From Gemmatimonas aurantiaca (lineage in GTDB: Bacteria > Gemmatimonadota > Gemmatimonadetes > Gemmatimonadales > Gemmatimonadaceae), in contig NZ_JBBCJO010000008.1 in NCBI RefSeq assembly GCF_037190085.1, positions 1 to 64,000 on the forward strand: a DNA stretch of 64,000 nt, in the 5' to 3' direction. Below are positions 46,440 to 54,412 of this stretch, piece by piece. Each line of letters starts with the position of its first letter. The stretch's first letter is position 1. The position numbers and the translations under genes were made by a program. A model generated the notes under the pieces. The model was given only the letters and a program-made list of their open reading frames with translations, did no database searches and was not told the origin of the DNA.

Positions 46440-47176
46440 GCCTCAGCGACTTCGAAGTTGATGGTAAAACCACTGGTGTGCTGAAGTTTGAAGCCTTTTC
46501 GCCAACATGTATAACGCGCGAGTAGACTGGCAGCCTTCGAAGCCGGTCGTTGATCGGGCTTGAAAAGGCGAATGTCGTGCGGCCGAACATGAATAACCCC
46601 CTTCAAGGGAGCGGCCGACCATGCGCATGTCGCCTCAAGAAACAGGTTGCCGAGCAAGAAATCGCGTATTGCTCTCTCACCTCTTGGAAGCCTTACTACC
46701 CATCGCACTCCATGTATCATCTTGACAGCCTCAAGCGTTCGTTCGGCGCTCTCGAATTCCGTCTCAAACTTATGCTCGTGACCGATGGGAATGCTCACGG
46801 ACCCGAATGTTAATTCGGCTTCCGATTGAGACGTCTTCTGCTTGATTCCGGGTCCAAATTTGAAGACCGCCGTTTGTGGTCGCGTACGGACCATTCGGTA
46901 CTTGACCGGTATGGTGCTAGCACCGGAATAGTGAGTTGCACTACCGTCGATAGCCTCCAAGAGCAACTCTGCGCCGGTTGAGCCAAACCACCAATCAGCC
47001 TCGCTGACAAGCCCGAACCGAATCGGCCTTGGGTTGAAGATCAGGTTCAGATCCAGTTGCAGCTCGGTGGGACCTGGACGGTCAGGAACGATATCGACAA
47101 GCAAAAGACAGTCGTCTCTCGCTTTGGTATATAGGTACTTGAGCAGCTTTGTAGGTGCGAGAACGAGGACAGGCAC
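46436..47176 (-). CDS. Unrecognised 246-aa partner of the 578-aa protein
   Basis: 246 residues from GTG 47176, whose 3' end overlaps the 578-aa gene by 4 nt, so the two are translationally coupled. Not recognised. Alternating strands (LLLVDIVPDRPGPTELQLDLNLIF, AELTFGSVSIPIGHEHKFETEF, GVRWVVRLPRGE, GFTINFEVAEA) suggest an all-beta sandwich-like fold. No signal peptide or membrane segment. It could be a sensor, adaptor or binding subunit for the larger protein. The start is uncertain; no strong ribosome binding site is seen. Confidence 0.55.
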   Translation of the reverse strand: MPVLVLAPTKLLKYLYTKARDDCLLLVDIVPDRPGPTELQLDLNLIFNPRPIRFGLVSEADWWFGSTGAELLLEAIDGSATHYSGASTIPVKYRMVRTRPQTAVFKFGPGIKQKTSQSEAELTFGSVSIPIGHEHKFETEFESAERTLEAVKMIHGVRWVVRLPRGERAIRDFLLGNLFLEATCAWSAAPLKGVIHVRPHDIRLFKPDQRPASKAASLLARYTCWRKGFKLQHTSGFTINFEVAEA

Positions 47177-47362
47177 ACGGCCTCACCAGAGTTGCAGGTC
47201 AACGATGACAACGACAGTTCATATGCGCTAGGTGCTCGCGGCGCAGAATCTGTGGACCGTGCATTGAGATCGCTAGATCCCTGTAACCGACGGAATAGCG
47301 CCGCCATTGCGAGCAATCGCCTTCACCGCGCGTCATCAGCAGTCTCTCCCGCGGTCGCTGAA

Positions 47363-48045
47363 TCAACACGCACCATAGAGCCGCTCGAGATCCATCAGTT
47401 CCAGGTCGCCACGCTCCGCCGCCATCCGCTGGAGGTCGACGTCGAGCCCTGGCGCAAAAACGCCAGCCGGATACCGACGATCTTCAGGCGAGTGCTGCAC
47501 GGGCGCGCTCTAGATGCCGCAGGTGTGACAGGCCAAACGGTCTGATCGGCCATTCCTCCCCCTATTGTCTGAATGGACCCGCAAGGCGGGAACGCCCTCG
47601 ATGTCCCTTCCGCCATTGCCCCAGCAACCACGACAAGCTCGTCTGCCCGATCACCACCTGCGACATGTCGACATGGCCCCATGCCTCCGGTCGTCTCCGG
47701 TGTGGCAAAGCGGCGCACCCAGGTGCGCCTGCTCCTCGAAGATCAGGCCGCGCACCCGCGAATCGAACGTCGCGCCCATGGTCCCAGACAGTCGGGATAT
47801 CGCACTCCCGCAGCACGGTCCGATTGGCCTCAAGGACGGCATAGTAGAACTGCAGGAAGGGGCCGGCGAGGGCAGACATGTGACACTGGCACCGCATCGG
47901 ATCGCCATGGCGAACCACGACCCCGGCGTCGATGAGGTGCTGAAAATCAAACTGCTGCACCAGCAGCTCCTGCGCTGCCCAGCCGCGCAGTGAAAGCCTG
48001 CCCTGCAGTCAGCGCCCGCATCAGCGCAATGGCCGACCTGCACAG
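47363..48045 (-). pseudogene. Decayed AAA ATPase C-terminal part (DUF234-like)
   Basis: No single frame is open, but minus-strand frames in order give family-like blocks. QQFDFQHLIDAGVVVRHGDP and AGPFLQFYYAVLEANRTVL (the typical 'DPFLRFWYRFV.PNR' block of archaeal-type AAA ATPases) come first, then TFDSRVRGLIFEEQ in a shifted frame ('..FVG.VFEE'). After another shift come YPAGVFAPGLDVDLQRMAAE and LELMDLERLYG before a stop at 47363. At least three frameshifts separate the blocks and the ATPase N-terminus is absent. This is pattern recognition, not a search result. The 47177-47362 stretch shows nothing. Confidence 0.5.
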
Positions 48046-48142
48046 GATCATCTTAGTGTCCGGCAAATACTGTGTCGAAGACAACATTGATGCCGACATA
48101 CAAAACGGCCGTGATTGAAAGGCCGGGCGGCAAACTGCGCCA

Positions 48143-48164
48143 AATGTTGACGATCGTCAACATT
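48143..48164. promoter_or_regulatory. Perfect 22-bp palindrome, operator-like
   Basis: A perfect dyad centred on CGATCG (inner part GTTGACGATCGTCAAC) lies 18 bp before the HipB-like start at 48183. Xre/HipB antitoxins autoregulate through such operators. It appears intact although the gene behind it is truncated. Confidence 0.55.
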
Positions 48165-48182
48165 CTCCCGAGAAATTCGGAA

Positions 48183-48482
48183 ATGCTCCCACTACCCCGG
48201 CGGGATATCGGTGCCATGGTCCGTCAGGCCAAGACCGCAGCCGGTCTGACCCAGGGGGCGCTGGGCACCAGGATCGGAGCCAGCCGATTCTGGGCCGCCG
48301 ATTTCGAGCGCGGCAAGCCACTGGCGGAACTCGGTCTCGCGCTCCGGGCTCCGATGAGTCGACACTTGCCGCACACCACCCGACGCGAGCAACGGGTCGT
48401 AGTGCCAGCGCCGGATCTTCCGCACGGTCACCGACGCCATCTCGGGGCGTGTGGGATTGAGCGGACAATTCGTTTCCTCTAA
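48183..48482 (+). pseudogene. HipB-like Xre antitoxin, C-terminally disrupted
   Basis: From ATG 48183 the first 56 residues are a clear HipB-type helix-turn-helix (IGAMVRQAKTAAGLTQGALG, then ASRFWAADFERGKPLAELGLAL). After about 48350 the frame turns into Arg/His-rich sequence without homology-like character. The last helix is lost and no HipA kinase follows. The gene may be a remnant of a hipBA module; its operator-like palindrome is at 48143. Confidence 0.6.
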
Positions 48483-48557
48483 CTAGGGTTTTCGGCGGAG
48501 GAGGCTGTGCACGGTTGCAAGCGGCTTCGGGCCAGCAAATCAACGGTGTACTGCAGA

Positions 48558-48626
48558 TCAGGCACACGCACCGCTGTACCGCTCTCGGTCCTGTTCGACC
48601 ACCGTGCACGAGCTCCAGTCAATCAT
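48558..48626 (-). pseudogene. DUF433-like antitoxin fragment
   Basis: From ATG 48626 the minus strand reads MIDWSSCTVVEQDRERYSGA before a stop. This matches the usual start of DUF433 proteins (IDWS.C..VE..P...SGA). The GTRVPV block that should follow is missing; a shifted frame continues only briefly (VPDLQYTVDLLA). Likely a decayed VapB/DUF433 antitoxin. The identification rests on about 20 residues. The rest of 48483-48713 shows no gene. Confidence 0.35.
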
Positions 48627-48713
48627 ACTGCGAGATATAACACGGTCCGGCGCCTGCTCGGGGACATATGTCGTCGTCCACACAGCACACCTTCGCTTGT
48701 GCCGACGCTTTTC

Positions 48714-50834
48714 TCACAGCACCCGCGCCACCTTCCAGACGGGTGCCGCCCCATTCTCACCGGGCGTCACACGCACAATCTGCGACATCGCCGCACCATC
48801 ACCCTCCAGCACCACATACGCCGAGCCGCCGGCCACTACGCGCTGCACACTCGTGAACTCCGAACCCAGCACCTGCCGATCGCTACGCAGCGGTGAGGCG
48901 TCGTACACGCCGGCATACAACTGCGCGAGTCCGGTCCACATCGAAGGCACGTCCCAGCTTCCGGCGCGATTGACGGTGCCGGTGACATCGACGACATCGG
49001 TGACGCCGATGTTCGCCAGTGCCCACGACGACAACACGTCGCCCGATTTCGTGGACGCCACTGATTCCAGCGCGGCCAGCCCGCGGCCGGCATCACCGCG
49101 CACCAGCTGACGCAGACTGGCTCCTTCGTCCTGCACGTAACGATCGAGCACGAAACGCACCAACGACCATCCGCTCGCATACCAGCTGTTGTCGTTGCGG
49201 CTGGTGGGGCCGAGCGGCGAGAGTGTGCCCGCTTCACGCAGATAGCCGTACAACTGCGAGAAGTGGCGCCACATCACCAGCGGTCGGTCGTCGCACTGCA
49301 GCAGTTCACATTCGAGGCTGCCGCTGAAGGACGTATTGCCGCGCCACGCGCCGCCGCCGGGGAAGTGGCGGGCGTACAGCTCTTCCGCGATGCGCGCGGT
49401 CGCTTCTTCCAGCCACGTCTCCTCGAATGGCATCCCACGCGCCAGTCGTTCGGCGAAGCTGGCCAGATGTTTGGCTTCGTGCACCACCGTGGCACGCATC
49501 GTCCGACGCCATTCGTCGGGGGTCTCCGTGAGTGTCGCGGTGCGCGCGTAGAACACTTCATCTTCGTTGCTGGCGGCGAAGGTGCTGCGCGGATGGAAAT
49601 TGCACGCGCTCACGTACCCGGCAGTGCCCGGCGCCGAGTCGTTGACGAAACGCGTGAAGAGCATCGTCACGCGTCCGTCGCCGGCCATCATGTCGTTCAT
49701 GGCCAATGGATCGCCGACGTCGCGCTTCAGCATGGGGTAGACGAGCGTGTCGAACTCCGCGCCGATGGCCCGATAACTCTGGTCCATGCGTCCGGCGCGC
49801 GGGGCGTTCACATCCTCGAGCACGAGGGCCCGTGTGCCGGCATACACGACACGCGCTTTCACCGGCTGCCCCTGCGTGCAGCTGTTGAGCAGCGCGGTCA
49901 TGGTCACCGTGTCGCCGACCTGACGCTCGGTGCGCGTGGCGGCGAATGAAGACCGGCGCTGCTGCCAGCCGCGACGGGCCATGCCGGGGGTGCCGGCGAG
50001 GCGGGCCTGGGTCTGGAGGAGCGCGCCGTGGGTGTCGGCGGTTGGGGTTTCGGGTTCGGGGGTGTGGGTTTGGAGGTGAGAAGCCGGGGTGGTGAGTTGT
50101 GGGATTGCGGATTGCGTGATAACGCGGGTGGTGGCGGCGGTGGGGCTGCCGATGCCGTGCACGGAGAACACTGCCGAACGGGAGAGGTCGGTGTCGGGAT
50201 TCACCAGGGCCATCACGAAGCGTGGGGCCGCCGAGCTGCTGTCCGGACGGCCGGCGGCTACGAGTTCGAAGCACCCCGACACGTCCGCCGCGGTCGTTTC
50301 CGCGCCCGTCTCCGACTGATCCGACAGGGACCCGGCCGACAGGGACTGGCCCGACAGGGACTGGCCCGGCTCGAGCAGGATCCGCTGCGCCGTGCGGAGC
50401 GGCACGTCCTGCGAAAGCAGCGTGGTCGCGCCCATTGCCACGTCGAGGCGCTTCACCGTCACCGCCGAGCAGGGGAAGACGCCCACGGGCACCGCGACTT
50501 CCATGCGGGTCGCACTCATGGCGCGCACATCGAGCGGCGTGTCCCCCAGCGTCACCCGCACGCCGGCCAGCGTCGTGGGCAGATCCTGTCCGGTGAGCAC
50601 CAGCAACTGCCCGGCCTCGATCGTATCGGGCGCCACCCGGGAGACGAGTGGCGTGCCGTTCACCACGGCGGGAAGGGCCACCCCGGTTTCGGATCCCACG
50701 GGCGCCAGTGCGTCGCCGCCGTTGCATGCCTGCAACAACATCAGGGCCGTTGCCCACCCCCATACAGCGCGCCGACCCTGCCGGAGCGGCGAAGGCGCGT
50801 CGTAAGTAACTGTGGGGTTGACACTTGCGGTCAT
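48714..50834 (-). CDS. Lipoprotein with IPT/TIG-like domain and gluzincin-type HExxH site
   Basis: 706 residues from ATG 50834; GTG 50870 would add 12. Signal peptide with lipobox LLQAC. An IPT/TIG-like domain (about 45-125, RVAPDTIEAGQLLVLTGQDLP) and a variable linker with GQSLSGQSLSAGSLSDQS repeats follow. The peptidase-like region has HEAKH (about 452-456) and a downstream WLEEATARIAEE that can supply the Glu zinc ligand, as in M30 hyicolysin-like enzymes. The rest is beta-rich. Predicted outer-membrane-anchored metallopeptidase. It is divergent from the VanZ gene. Confidence 0.75.
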   Translation of the reverse strand: MTASVNPTVTYDAPSPLRQGRRAVWGWATALMLLQACNGGDALAPVGSETGVALPAVVNGTPLVSRVAPDTIEAGQLLVLTGQDLPTTLAGVRVTLGDTPLDVRAMSATRMEVAVPVGVFPCSAVTVKRLDVAMGATTLLSQDVPLRTAQRILLEPGQSLSGQSLSAGSLSDQSETGAETTAADVSGCFELVAAGRPDSSSAAPRFVMALVNPDTDLSRSAVFSVHGIGSPTAATTRVITQSAIPQLTTPASHLQTHTPEPETPTADTHGALLQTQARLAGTPGMARRGWQQRRSSFAATRTERQVGDTVTMTALLNSCTQGQPVKARVVYAGTRALVLEDVNAPRAGRMDQSYRAIGAEFDTLVYPMLKRDVGDPLAMNDMMAGDGRVTMLFTRFVNDSAPGTAGYVSACNFHPRSTFAASNEDEVFYARTATLTETPDEWRRTMRATVVHEAKHLASFAERLARGMPFEETWLEEATARIAEELYARHFPGGGAWRGNTSFSGSLECELLQCDDRPLVMWRHFSQLYGYLREAGTLSPLGPTSRNDNSWYASGWSLVRFVLDRYVQDEGASLRQLVRGDAGRGLAALESVASTKSGDVLSSWALANIGVTDVVDVTGTVNRAGSWDVPSMWTGLAQLYAGVYDASPLRSDRQVLGSEFTSVQRVVAGGSAYVVLEGDGAAMSQIVRVTPGENGAAPVWKVARVL

Positions 50835-50919
50835 ATGGGCGGGTATTACGGAAGTGGCACCGGCTCTCACACCGGGAGTATGGGAGCAATCGCTGTGCCG
50901 ACCTCGACCGTGATACCGC

Positions 50920-52215
50920 GTGGTTCAAACCAACCTTCGCTCCCGGAAACGCCGGCTCTCTTTCGCCGCGGTTGCCGTCGCCGTACTGCTGGTGCTGGCG
51001 GCCACCCTGTTGCCGGGCAATGCCATCGAACTTGGTCAGGCGCCGCCCCGCTGGTGCCTGGCCTGCGGCGGACTGTGGGTGATGGACGCGGTCAGCAATG
51101 TCCTGCTCTTCGCCCCACTCGGCGCCGCACTGGCCAGACTGCGCGTGCGCTGGCCCTGGGCGCTGCTCATGGGCGCGGCGCTGTCGCTGACGGTGGAAAC
51201 CCTGCAGTCACTGGGCATCCCGCCGGGCCGGTCGGCGGCGCTGGCCGACGTGGTGGCCAACACCGCCGGCACCGCGGTGGGTCTGCTGGCGGTGCGCTGG
51301 GGACCGGCCCTGGTCATGGCCGAGGGGCGGGCGGCCGTGTGGCTCACGGCGGCCTGGCTGGCCATGGTCGCCGGTGTCATCACGATCACCACACTCGCCC
51401 TGGGTCCCCGCCGCGCCGATCCGGAGCCGGATCCCGACCGCTTCCACATCAGCCGCTTCGAATACTCGCCCGGACTGGGCTGGTACGACGGCGAGCCGCG
51501 TCAGGCCGTGGTGAATGGCCACATGTTCCCGCACCGCGGCACGGGCCCCGTGGTCATCGCCGTACCCGCCGAGCCGTCGTCCCTCACGGTCGAAGGCACC
51601 GTCCTGGGACGGGACACGGCCACGAATACCCGGTCGTTCGTGTACGTGCATCGTGAGGACGACACCCTGGCGGTGGCCATGCTCGCGCAGAAAGGTGACG
51701 ACGCGGTCTTTTCCTCCACCCGGCGGGCCTGGCTGTGGGGCCTGGCCATGCCCGGCGCGCGGCTGCGCGGGGTGTTCGCCGGACGTACCCCCGACGATCC
51801 ACGGCCGCTCCGGCTCATCGGGCACAGCGACCGTACGCAGCTGATGCTCACCGAGCCCGTCACCGGCACCACGAACGTGGTGCGTCTCGAGCCCACCATG
51901 GGCTGGGCGATGATCCAGACGCTGGTGAACGTGCATCATCCGCTCGCGCCCGCCGTATTGACCGCATGGCTGCTGACGCTGTTTCTGCCGCTGGGATGGT
52001 GGGGCACGCGCAGTGGTCGTCACGCTCCGTGGGTGCTGGGGGGCGTGACGATCGCCGTGCTCGCGCTCTTCCCCGCGCTGCAGGCGCTATCGGGCGTGGC
52101 GTCGCTTCCCGCGCTGCAGTGGAGTGTCATCGGCCTGTCCATCGCGCTGGGTGTGCTGATCGATCTGGCCACGCAGCGATCACCCGAGGGTCAGCGGAGT
52201 ACTATTCGCGCATGA
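50920..52215 (+). CDS. VanZ-like membrane protein with C-terminal extension
   Basis: 431 residues from GTG 50920. The N-terminal third is a VanZ domain: TM helix, then DAVSNVLLFAPLGAALA, ETLQSLGIPPGRSAALADVVANTAGTAVG (conserved D..N..F.PLG and E..Q....R...D...N..G). A soluble beta-rich domain (about 170-325) resembling a concanavalin/LamG-like fold follows, then three to four more helices. The fusion is longer than a plain VanZ (about 160 aa). The stop overlaps the YggT start (ATGA), so they are coupled. Function unknown; VanZ proteins are linked to envelope or antibiotic effects. Confidence 0.8.
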   Translation: MVQTNLRSRKRRLSFAAVAVAVLLVLAATLLPGNAIELGQAPPRWCLACGGLWVMDAVSNVLLFAPLGAALARLRVRWPWALLMGAALSLTVETLQSLGIPPGRSAALADVVANTAGTAVGLLAVRWGPALVMAEGRAAVWLTAAWLAMVAGVITITTLALGPRRADPEPDPDRFHISRFEYSPGLGWYDGEPRQAVVNGHMFPHRGTGPVVIAVPAEPSSLTVEGTVLGRDTATNTRSFVYVHREDDTLAVAMLAQKGDDAVFSSTRRAWLWGLAMPGARLRGVFAGRTPDDPRPLRLIGHSDRTQLMLTEPVTGTTNVVRLEPTMGWAMIQTLVNVHHPLAPAVLTAWLLTLFLPLGWWGTRSGRHAPWVLGGVTIAVLALFPALQALSGVASLPALQWSVIGLSIALGVLIDLATQRSPEGQRSTIRA

Positions 52216-52811
52216 TCGAAACCGTGGTCCGATTCCTCGACGCGCTGCTGCTCGTGGTGCGTCCGGCCGTCTTCGCCGCCGGCGCGATCGCCGCCGCCGG
52301 CGCCATCGGCTCCTGGGCCGTCCGCACCCGGCGGATCTCGCCGTTCTCGCCCCTGGCCCGCACGATCCGTGAGCGTGTCGAGCCCTGGCTCGTCGCGCCC
52401 ATGGAACGCCGGCTGCTGCGCGCGGGCGGCTCCCCCTACTCGGCGCCCTGGTGGGCCCTGGCGGCGGTCATCATCGGCGGCCTGCTGCTTATCTCCGGCG
52501 TGCAGTTCCTGCGCGATCAGCTGGTGATGTTGCTCTTCGCCGCCACCTCGGGCTATTCGCTGATCGCGGTGCTGGTGAAATGGACGTTCACCGTGCTGCG
52601 TGTGGCGCTGTTCGCGCGCGTGATCGCGAGTTGGGTGGGCGGCAGTCCCTACTCGAAGTGGTGGCGGTGGTCGTACGTGCTCACCGAGTGGTTCCTGGCG
52701 CCGATGCGCAATGTGATTCCAACCATCGGCATGATCGACATCACGGTGATCGTAGCGTACTTCGGGCTGGGCCTACTCGAATCCGTCATCATTGGTTCGC
52801 TGATCAGATGA
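52212..52811 (+). CDS. YggT family membrane protein
   Basis: 199 residues from ATG 52212; longer upstream readings lie inside the VanZ gene and are rejected. Two YggT-like halves: each carries a loop with GGSPYS followed by WW (PYSAPWW and PYSKWWRW) and a TM pair. The end matches the family (LTEWFLAPMRNVIPTIGMIDITVIVAYFGLGLLE: P.R..IP..G.ID). YggT proteins are small inner-membrane proteins linked to cell division and envelope stability. It is followed directly by an inverted-repeat element. Confidence 0.88.
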   Translation: MIETVVRFLDALLLVVRPAVFAAGAIAAAGAIGSWAVRTRRISPFSPLARTIRERVEPWLVAPMERRLLRAGGSPYSAPWWALAAVIIGGLLLISGVQFLRDQLVMLLFAATSGYSLIAVLVKWTFTVLRVALFARVIASWVGGSPYSKWWRWSYVLTEWFLAPMRNVIPTIGMIDITVIVAYFGLGLLESVIIGSLIR

Positions 52812-53080
52812 CAGAGGTCAGATTTCAGAGATCAGCAGGTCAGAACTGAGACGGCGATCGAATGATGAGAAATCAGACAACTACGAGGTCAGAGATCTGA
52901 GCACTGGCGGTCGAGAGGACTGTGCGCGCCACCGGCTCCGCTGGCCGGGCCTGCGACCCGGAGCACGCACGCCACCATCGACCACCAGTGCTCGGACTTC
53001 TGACATCTGACTCCTCCATCCTGCTTCCTATCTCCGTCTGGGTTCTGATCTCCGGCCTCTGAATATCTGACCATCTGACC
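52812..53080. repeat. Palindromic intergenic element, copy 1
   Basis: It begins right after the YggT stop. The left arm shares a long near-identical block with the element at 58868-59195 (GGTCAGAACTGAGACGGCGA and onward through ATCGAATGATGAGA). The right arm (about 52985-53080) is a diverged inverted copy rich in TCTGA motifs. No ORF lies inside. It could be a MITE-like or REP-like element or a long hairpin. The stretch 53081-53217 shows nothing else. Confidence 0.75.
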
Positions 53081-53217
53081 CACCGATCTCATTTCCCGGC
53101 GCGATAGTGTCCCGCCTTTCCGTTGCACTTGCCTGGACGTGACTCGTTGGGATGGCGCTCACATGGTGGGGGCCTGTACACGCTCCGAAACATCGTTGCC
53201 ATTCACGGTGCTGCTGT

Positions 53218-53322
53218 ATGGACCGCGATGGGTTCGGGGTGAAGCGGGCGCGGGTGACGCCTGATGTGGGGTCGGACCACCGGCCGTTCGTCGTGGATCT
53301 GCGCGGGCCGGGTAGGCCTTAG
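53218..53322 (+). pseudogene. C-terminal remnant of an endonuclease/exonuclease/phosphatase protein
   Basis: The frame from 53218 reads MDRDGFGVKRARVTPDVGSD then HRPFVVDLRGPGRP and stops at 53322. The GSDHRPFVVDL block is the C-terminal catalytic motif (SDH-x-P) of the EEP superfamily. The rest of the domain is not found upstream. Remnant only; no function expected. Confidence 0.55.
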
Positions 53323-53424
53323 GGCTTGTGGTCGACTATCCGGTCCCTGCGGCGCTCGCGCCACATGGGTATCACGTTCCGGTGACAATTGGCACGGAAG
53401 TCATTGCTTCGGCCTGATTTTTCC

Positions 53425-53441
53425 ATGGACCGGGATTTGCA
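53425..53441 (+). promoter_or_regulatory. Sigma54-type -24/-12 promoter of PEP-CTERM gene 3
   Basis: ATGGACCGGGATTTGCA has GG at 53427-53428 and GC at 53439-53440, 10 nt apart, with the same GGATTTGC core as the promoter at 43668. Its -24 box deviates from consensus (TGGACC for TGGCAC). The leader to ATG 53484 would be about 30 nt, without a ribosome binding site. Confidence 0.6.
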
Positions 53442-53483
53442 GAAGGAGTAGCAACTCCGTTTGCCGTCCTCATCATCCGACAC

Positions 53484-54191
53484 ATGATCACGTCTCTTTC
53501 GCGCGTCACCGCTGCTCTTTCGCTGGTCGTTGCTGCCGCCACTTCGGTGCAGGCGCAGATCATGAACACCGGCGTGGGTGCCGGCTCGACCGACGCCTAC
53601 TGGACGGTCAGCGCGTTCAATCTTTCGATGGTTCCGACGTACGGTCCCGCGTCGGCGTCGGTGATCCTGAACCCGCCCTCGGCGCCGTGGGCCCCGAACG
53701 ATGGCCCGACGTCGCGTTGGATCGGTGTCAACACCGCCGGCAGTGTCGGCTCCGCTTCCATCTATCACTTCCAGACGAGCCTGCTCGGCTCGGCGCCCAT
53801 CACCGGGTCCATCGGTTGGGACAACCAACTGCTCGGCTACGAATTCCTGGATGCGTCCAACAACTCGCTCTCGGGTCTAGTGGCGCCCAGCTCTTCCTGG
53901 TTGATGGATGTGCCGTCTGGCAGCCAAGTGTCTGGTTTCTGCCGCGATGGTGACGGAGTTTTCCCGTCGAGTGGCTTCCCGGGCTCGTGCCTCTCGGCCT
54001 TCACCCTGTCGGCCGCGCAGTATCAGGGTGCGACGTCCATCCGCTTCGTGCTCCAGGGTGACGGCTCCACCGACGGTCTCCGGATCGCGAACGCCGCCAC
54101 GTCGACCGTGCCCGAGCCCAGCACCTACGCGCTGATGGCCGCCGGTCTCATGGCCATGGCGGCCGTGGCCCGTCGCCGCCGGTCGGTCTGA
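53484..54191 (+). CDS. PEP-CTERM secreted protein 3
   Basis: 235 residues from ATG 53484. Signal peptide about 1-24 (SVQAQ). The body is beta-rich (STDAYWTVSAFNLS, WIGVNTAGSVGSASIYHFQT, ATSIRFVLQGDGSTDGLRI), typical of PEP-CTERM cargo without a known enzyme domain. The tail is TVPEPSTYALMAAGLMAM followed by ARRRR. It has two Cys (GFCRDGDG and GSCLS). Exosortase substrate. It is far from the exosortase gene but shares the same promoter type. Confidence 0.92.
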   Translation: MITSLSRVTAALSLVVAAATSVQAQIMNTGVGAGSTDAYWTVSAFNLSMVPTYGPASASVILNPPSAPWAPNDGPTSRWIGVNTAGSVGSASIYHFQTSLLGSAPITGSIGWDNQLLGYEFLDASNNSLSGLVAPSSSWLMDVPSGSQVSGFCRDGDGVFPSSGFPGSCLSAFTLSAAQYQGATSIRFVLQGDGSTDGLRIANAATSTVPEPSTYALMAAGLMAMAAVARRRRSV

Positions 54192-54237
54192 GCGAAAACA
54201 GCGTTGGACGGTCACTGCTGACCGTCCACTGGATGTG

Positions 54238-54263
54238 AAAGGGGCGCCTTCGGGCGCCCTTTT
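54238..54263 (+). terminator. Intrinsic terminator of PEP-CTERM gene 3
   Basis: GGCGCC-TTCG-GGCGCC with extra A/T pairs (about 11-bp stem, UUCG tetraloop) followed by CTTTTCTTTT. It lies about 47 bp after the stop and is preceded by a second small hairpin (GGACGGT ... ACCGTCC, 54206-54226). Confidence 0.85.
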
Positions 54264-54388
54264 CTTTTGACTCTTCCGAAATCTCAAAGAACGAATCGAC
54301 CGACCAACTGACGGATCACTGACATTCGAGTCTCAGCTTTCGGGTATCGGATGTCCGATCCCCGGAAGCCGGGGTGTTTTGCCGGAAG

Positions 54389-54408
54389 TATATACAAACG
54401 GATATATT
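54389..54408. promoter_or_regulatory. A/T-rich dyad before the higBA-like pair
   Basis: TATATACAAACGGATATAT is an A/T island with an imperfect dyad (TATAT ... ATATA), just upstream of the toxin start at 54413. It probably holds the -10 box and autoregulatory operator for the pair. In type II systems the antitoxin represses at such sites. Confidence 0.4.
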
Positions 54409-54412
54409 CCCG

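Noticed and set aside
48507..49110. Plus-strand ORFs at 48.5-49.1 kb
   Set aside because: His/Thr/Pro-rich shadows of the minus-strand lipoprotein and of decayed sequence; no domain.
49558..50928. 456-codon minus-strand frame overlapping the metallopeptidase-like lipoprotein
   Set aside because: Arg/His-rich alternative frame; the other frame has signal peptide, TIG-like domain and HExxH.
51208..52023. 271-codon minus-strand frame opposite the VanZ gene
   Set aside because: Shadow composition and no recognisable domain; the VanZ motifs are on the plus strand.
53395..53412. TTGGCACGGAAGTCATTGC as the sigma54 promoter of PEP-CTERM gene 3
   Set aside because: The -24 box is perfect, but GG and GC are 13 nt apart instead of 10; the site at 53425 has correct spacing.
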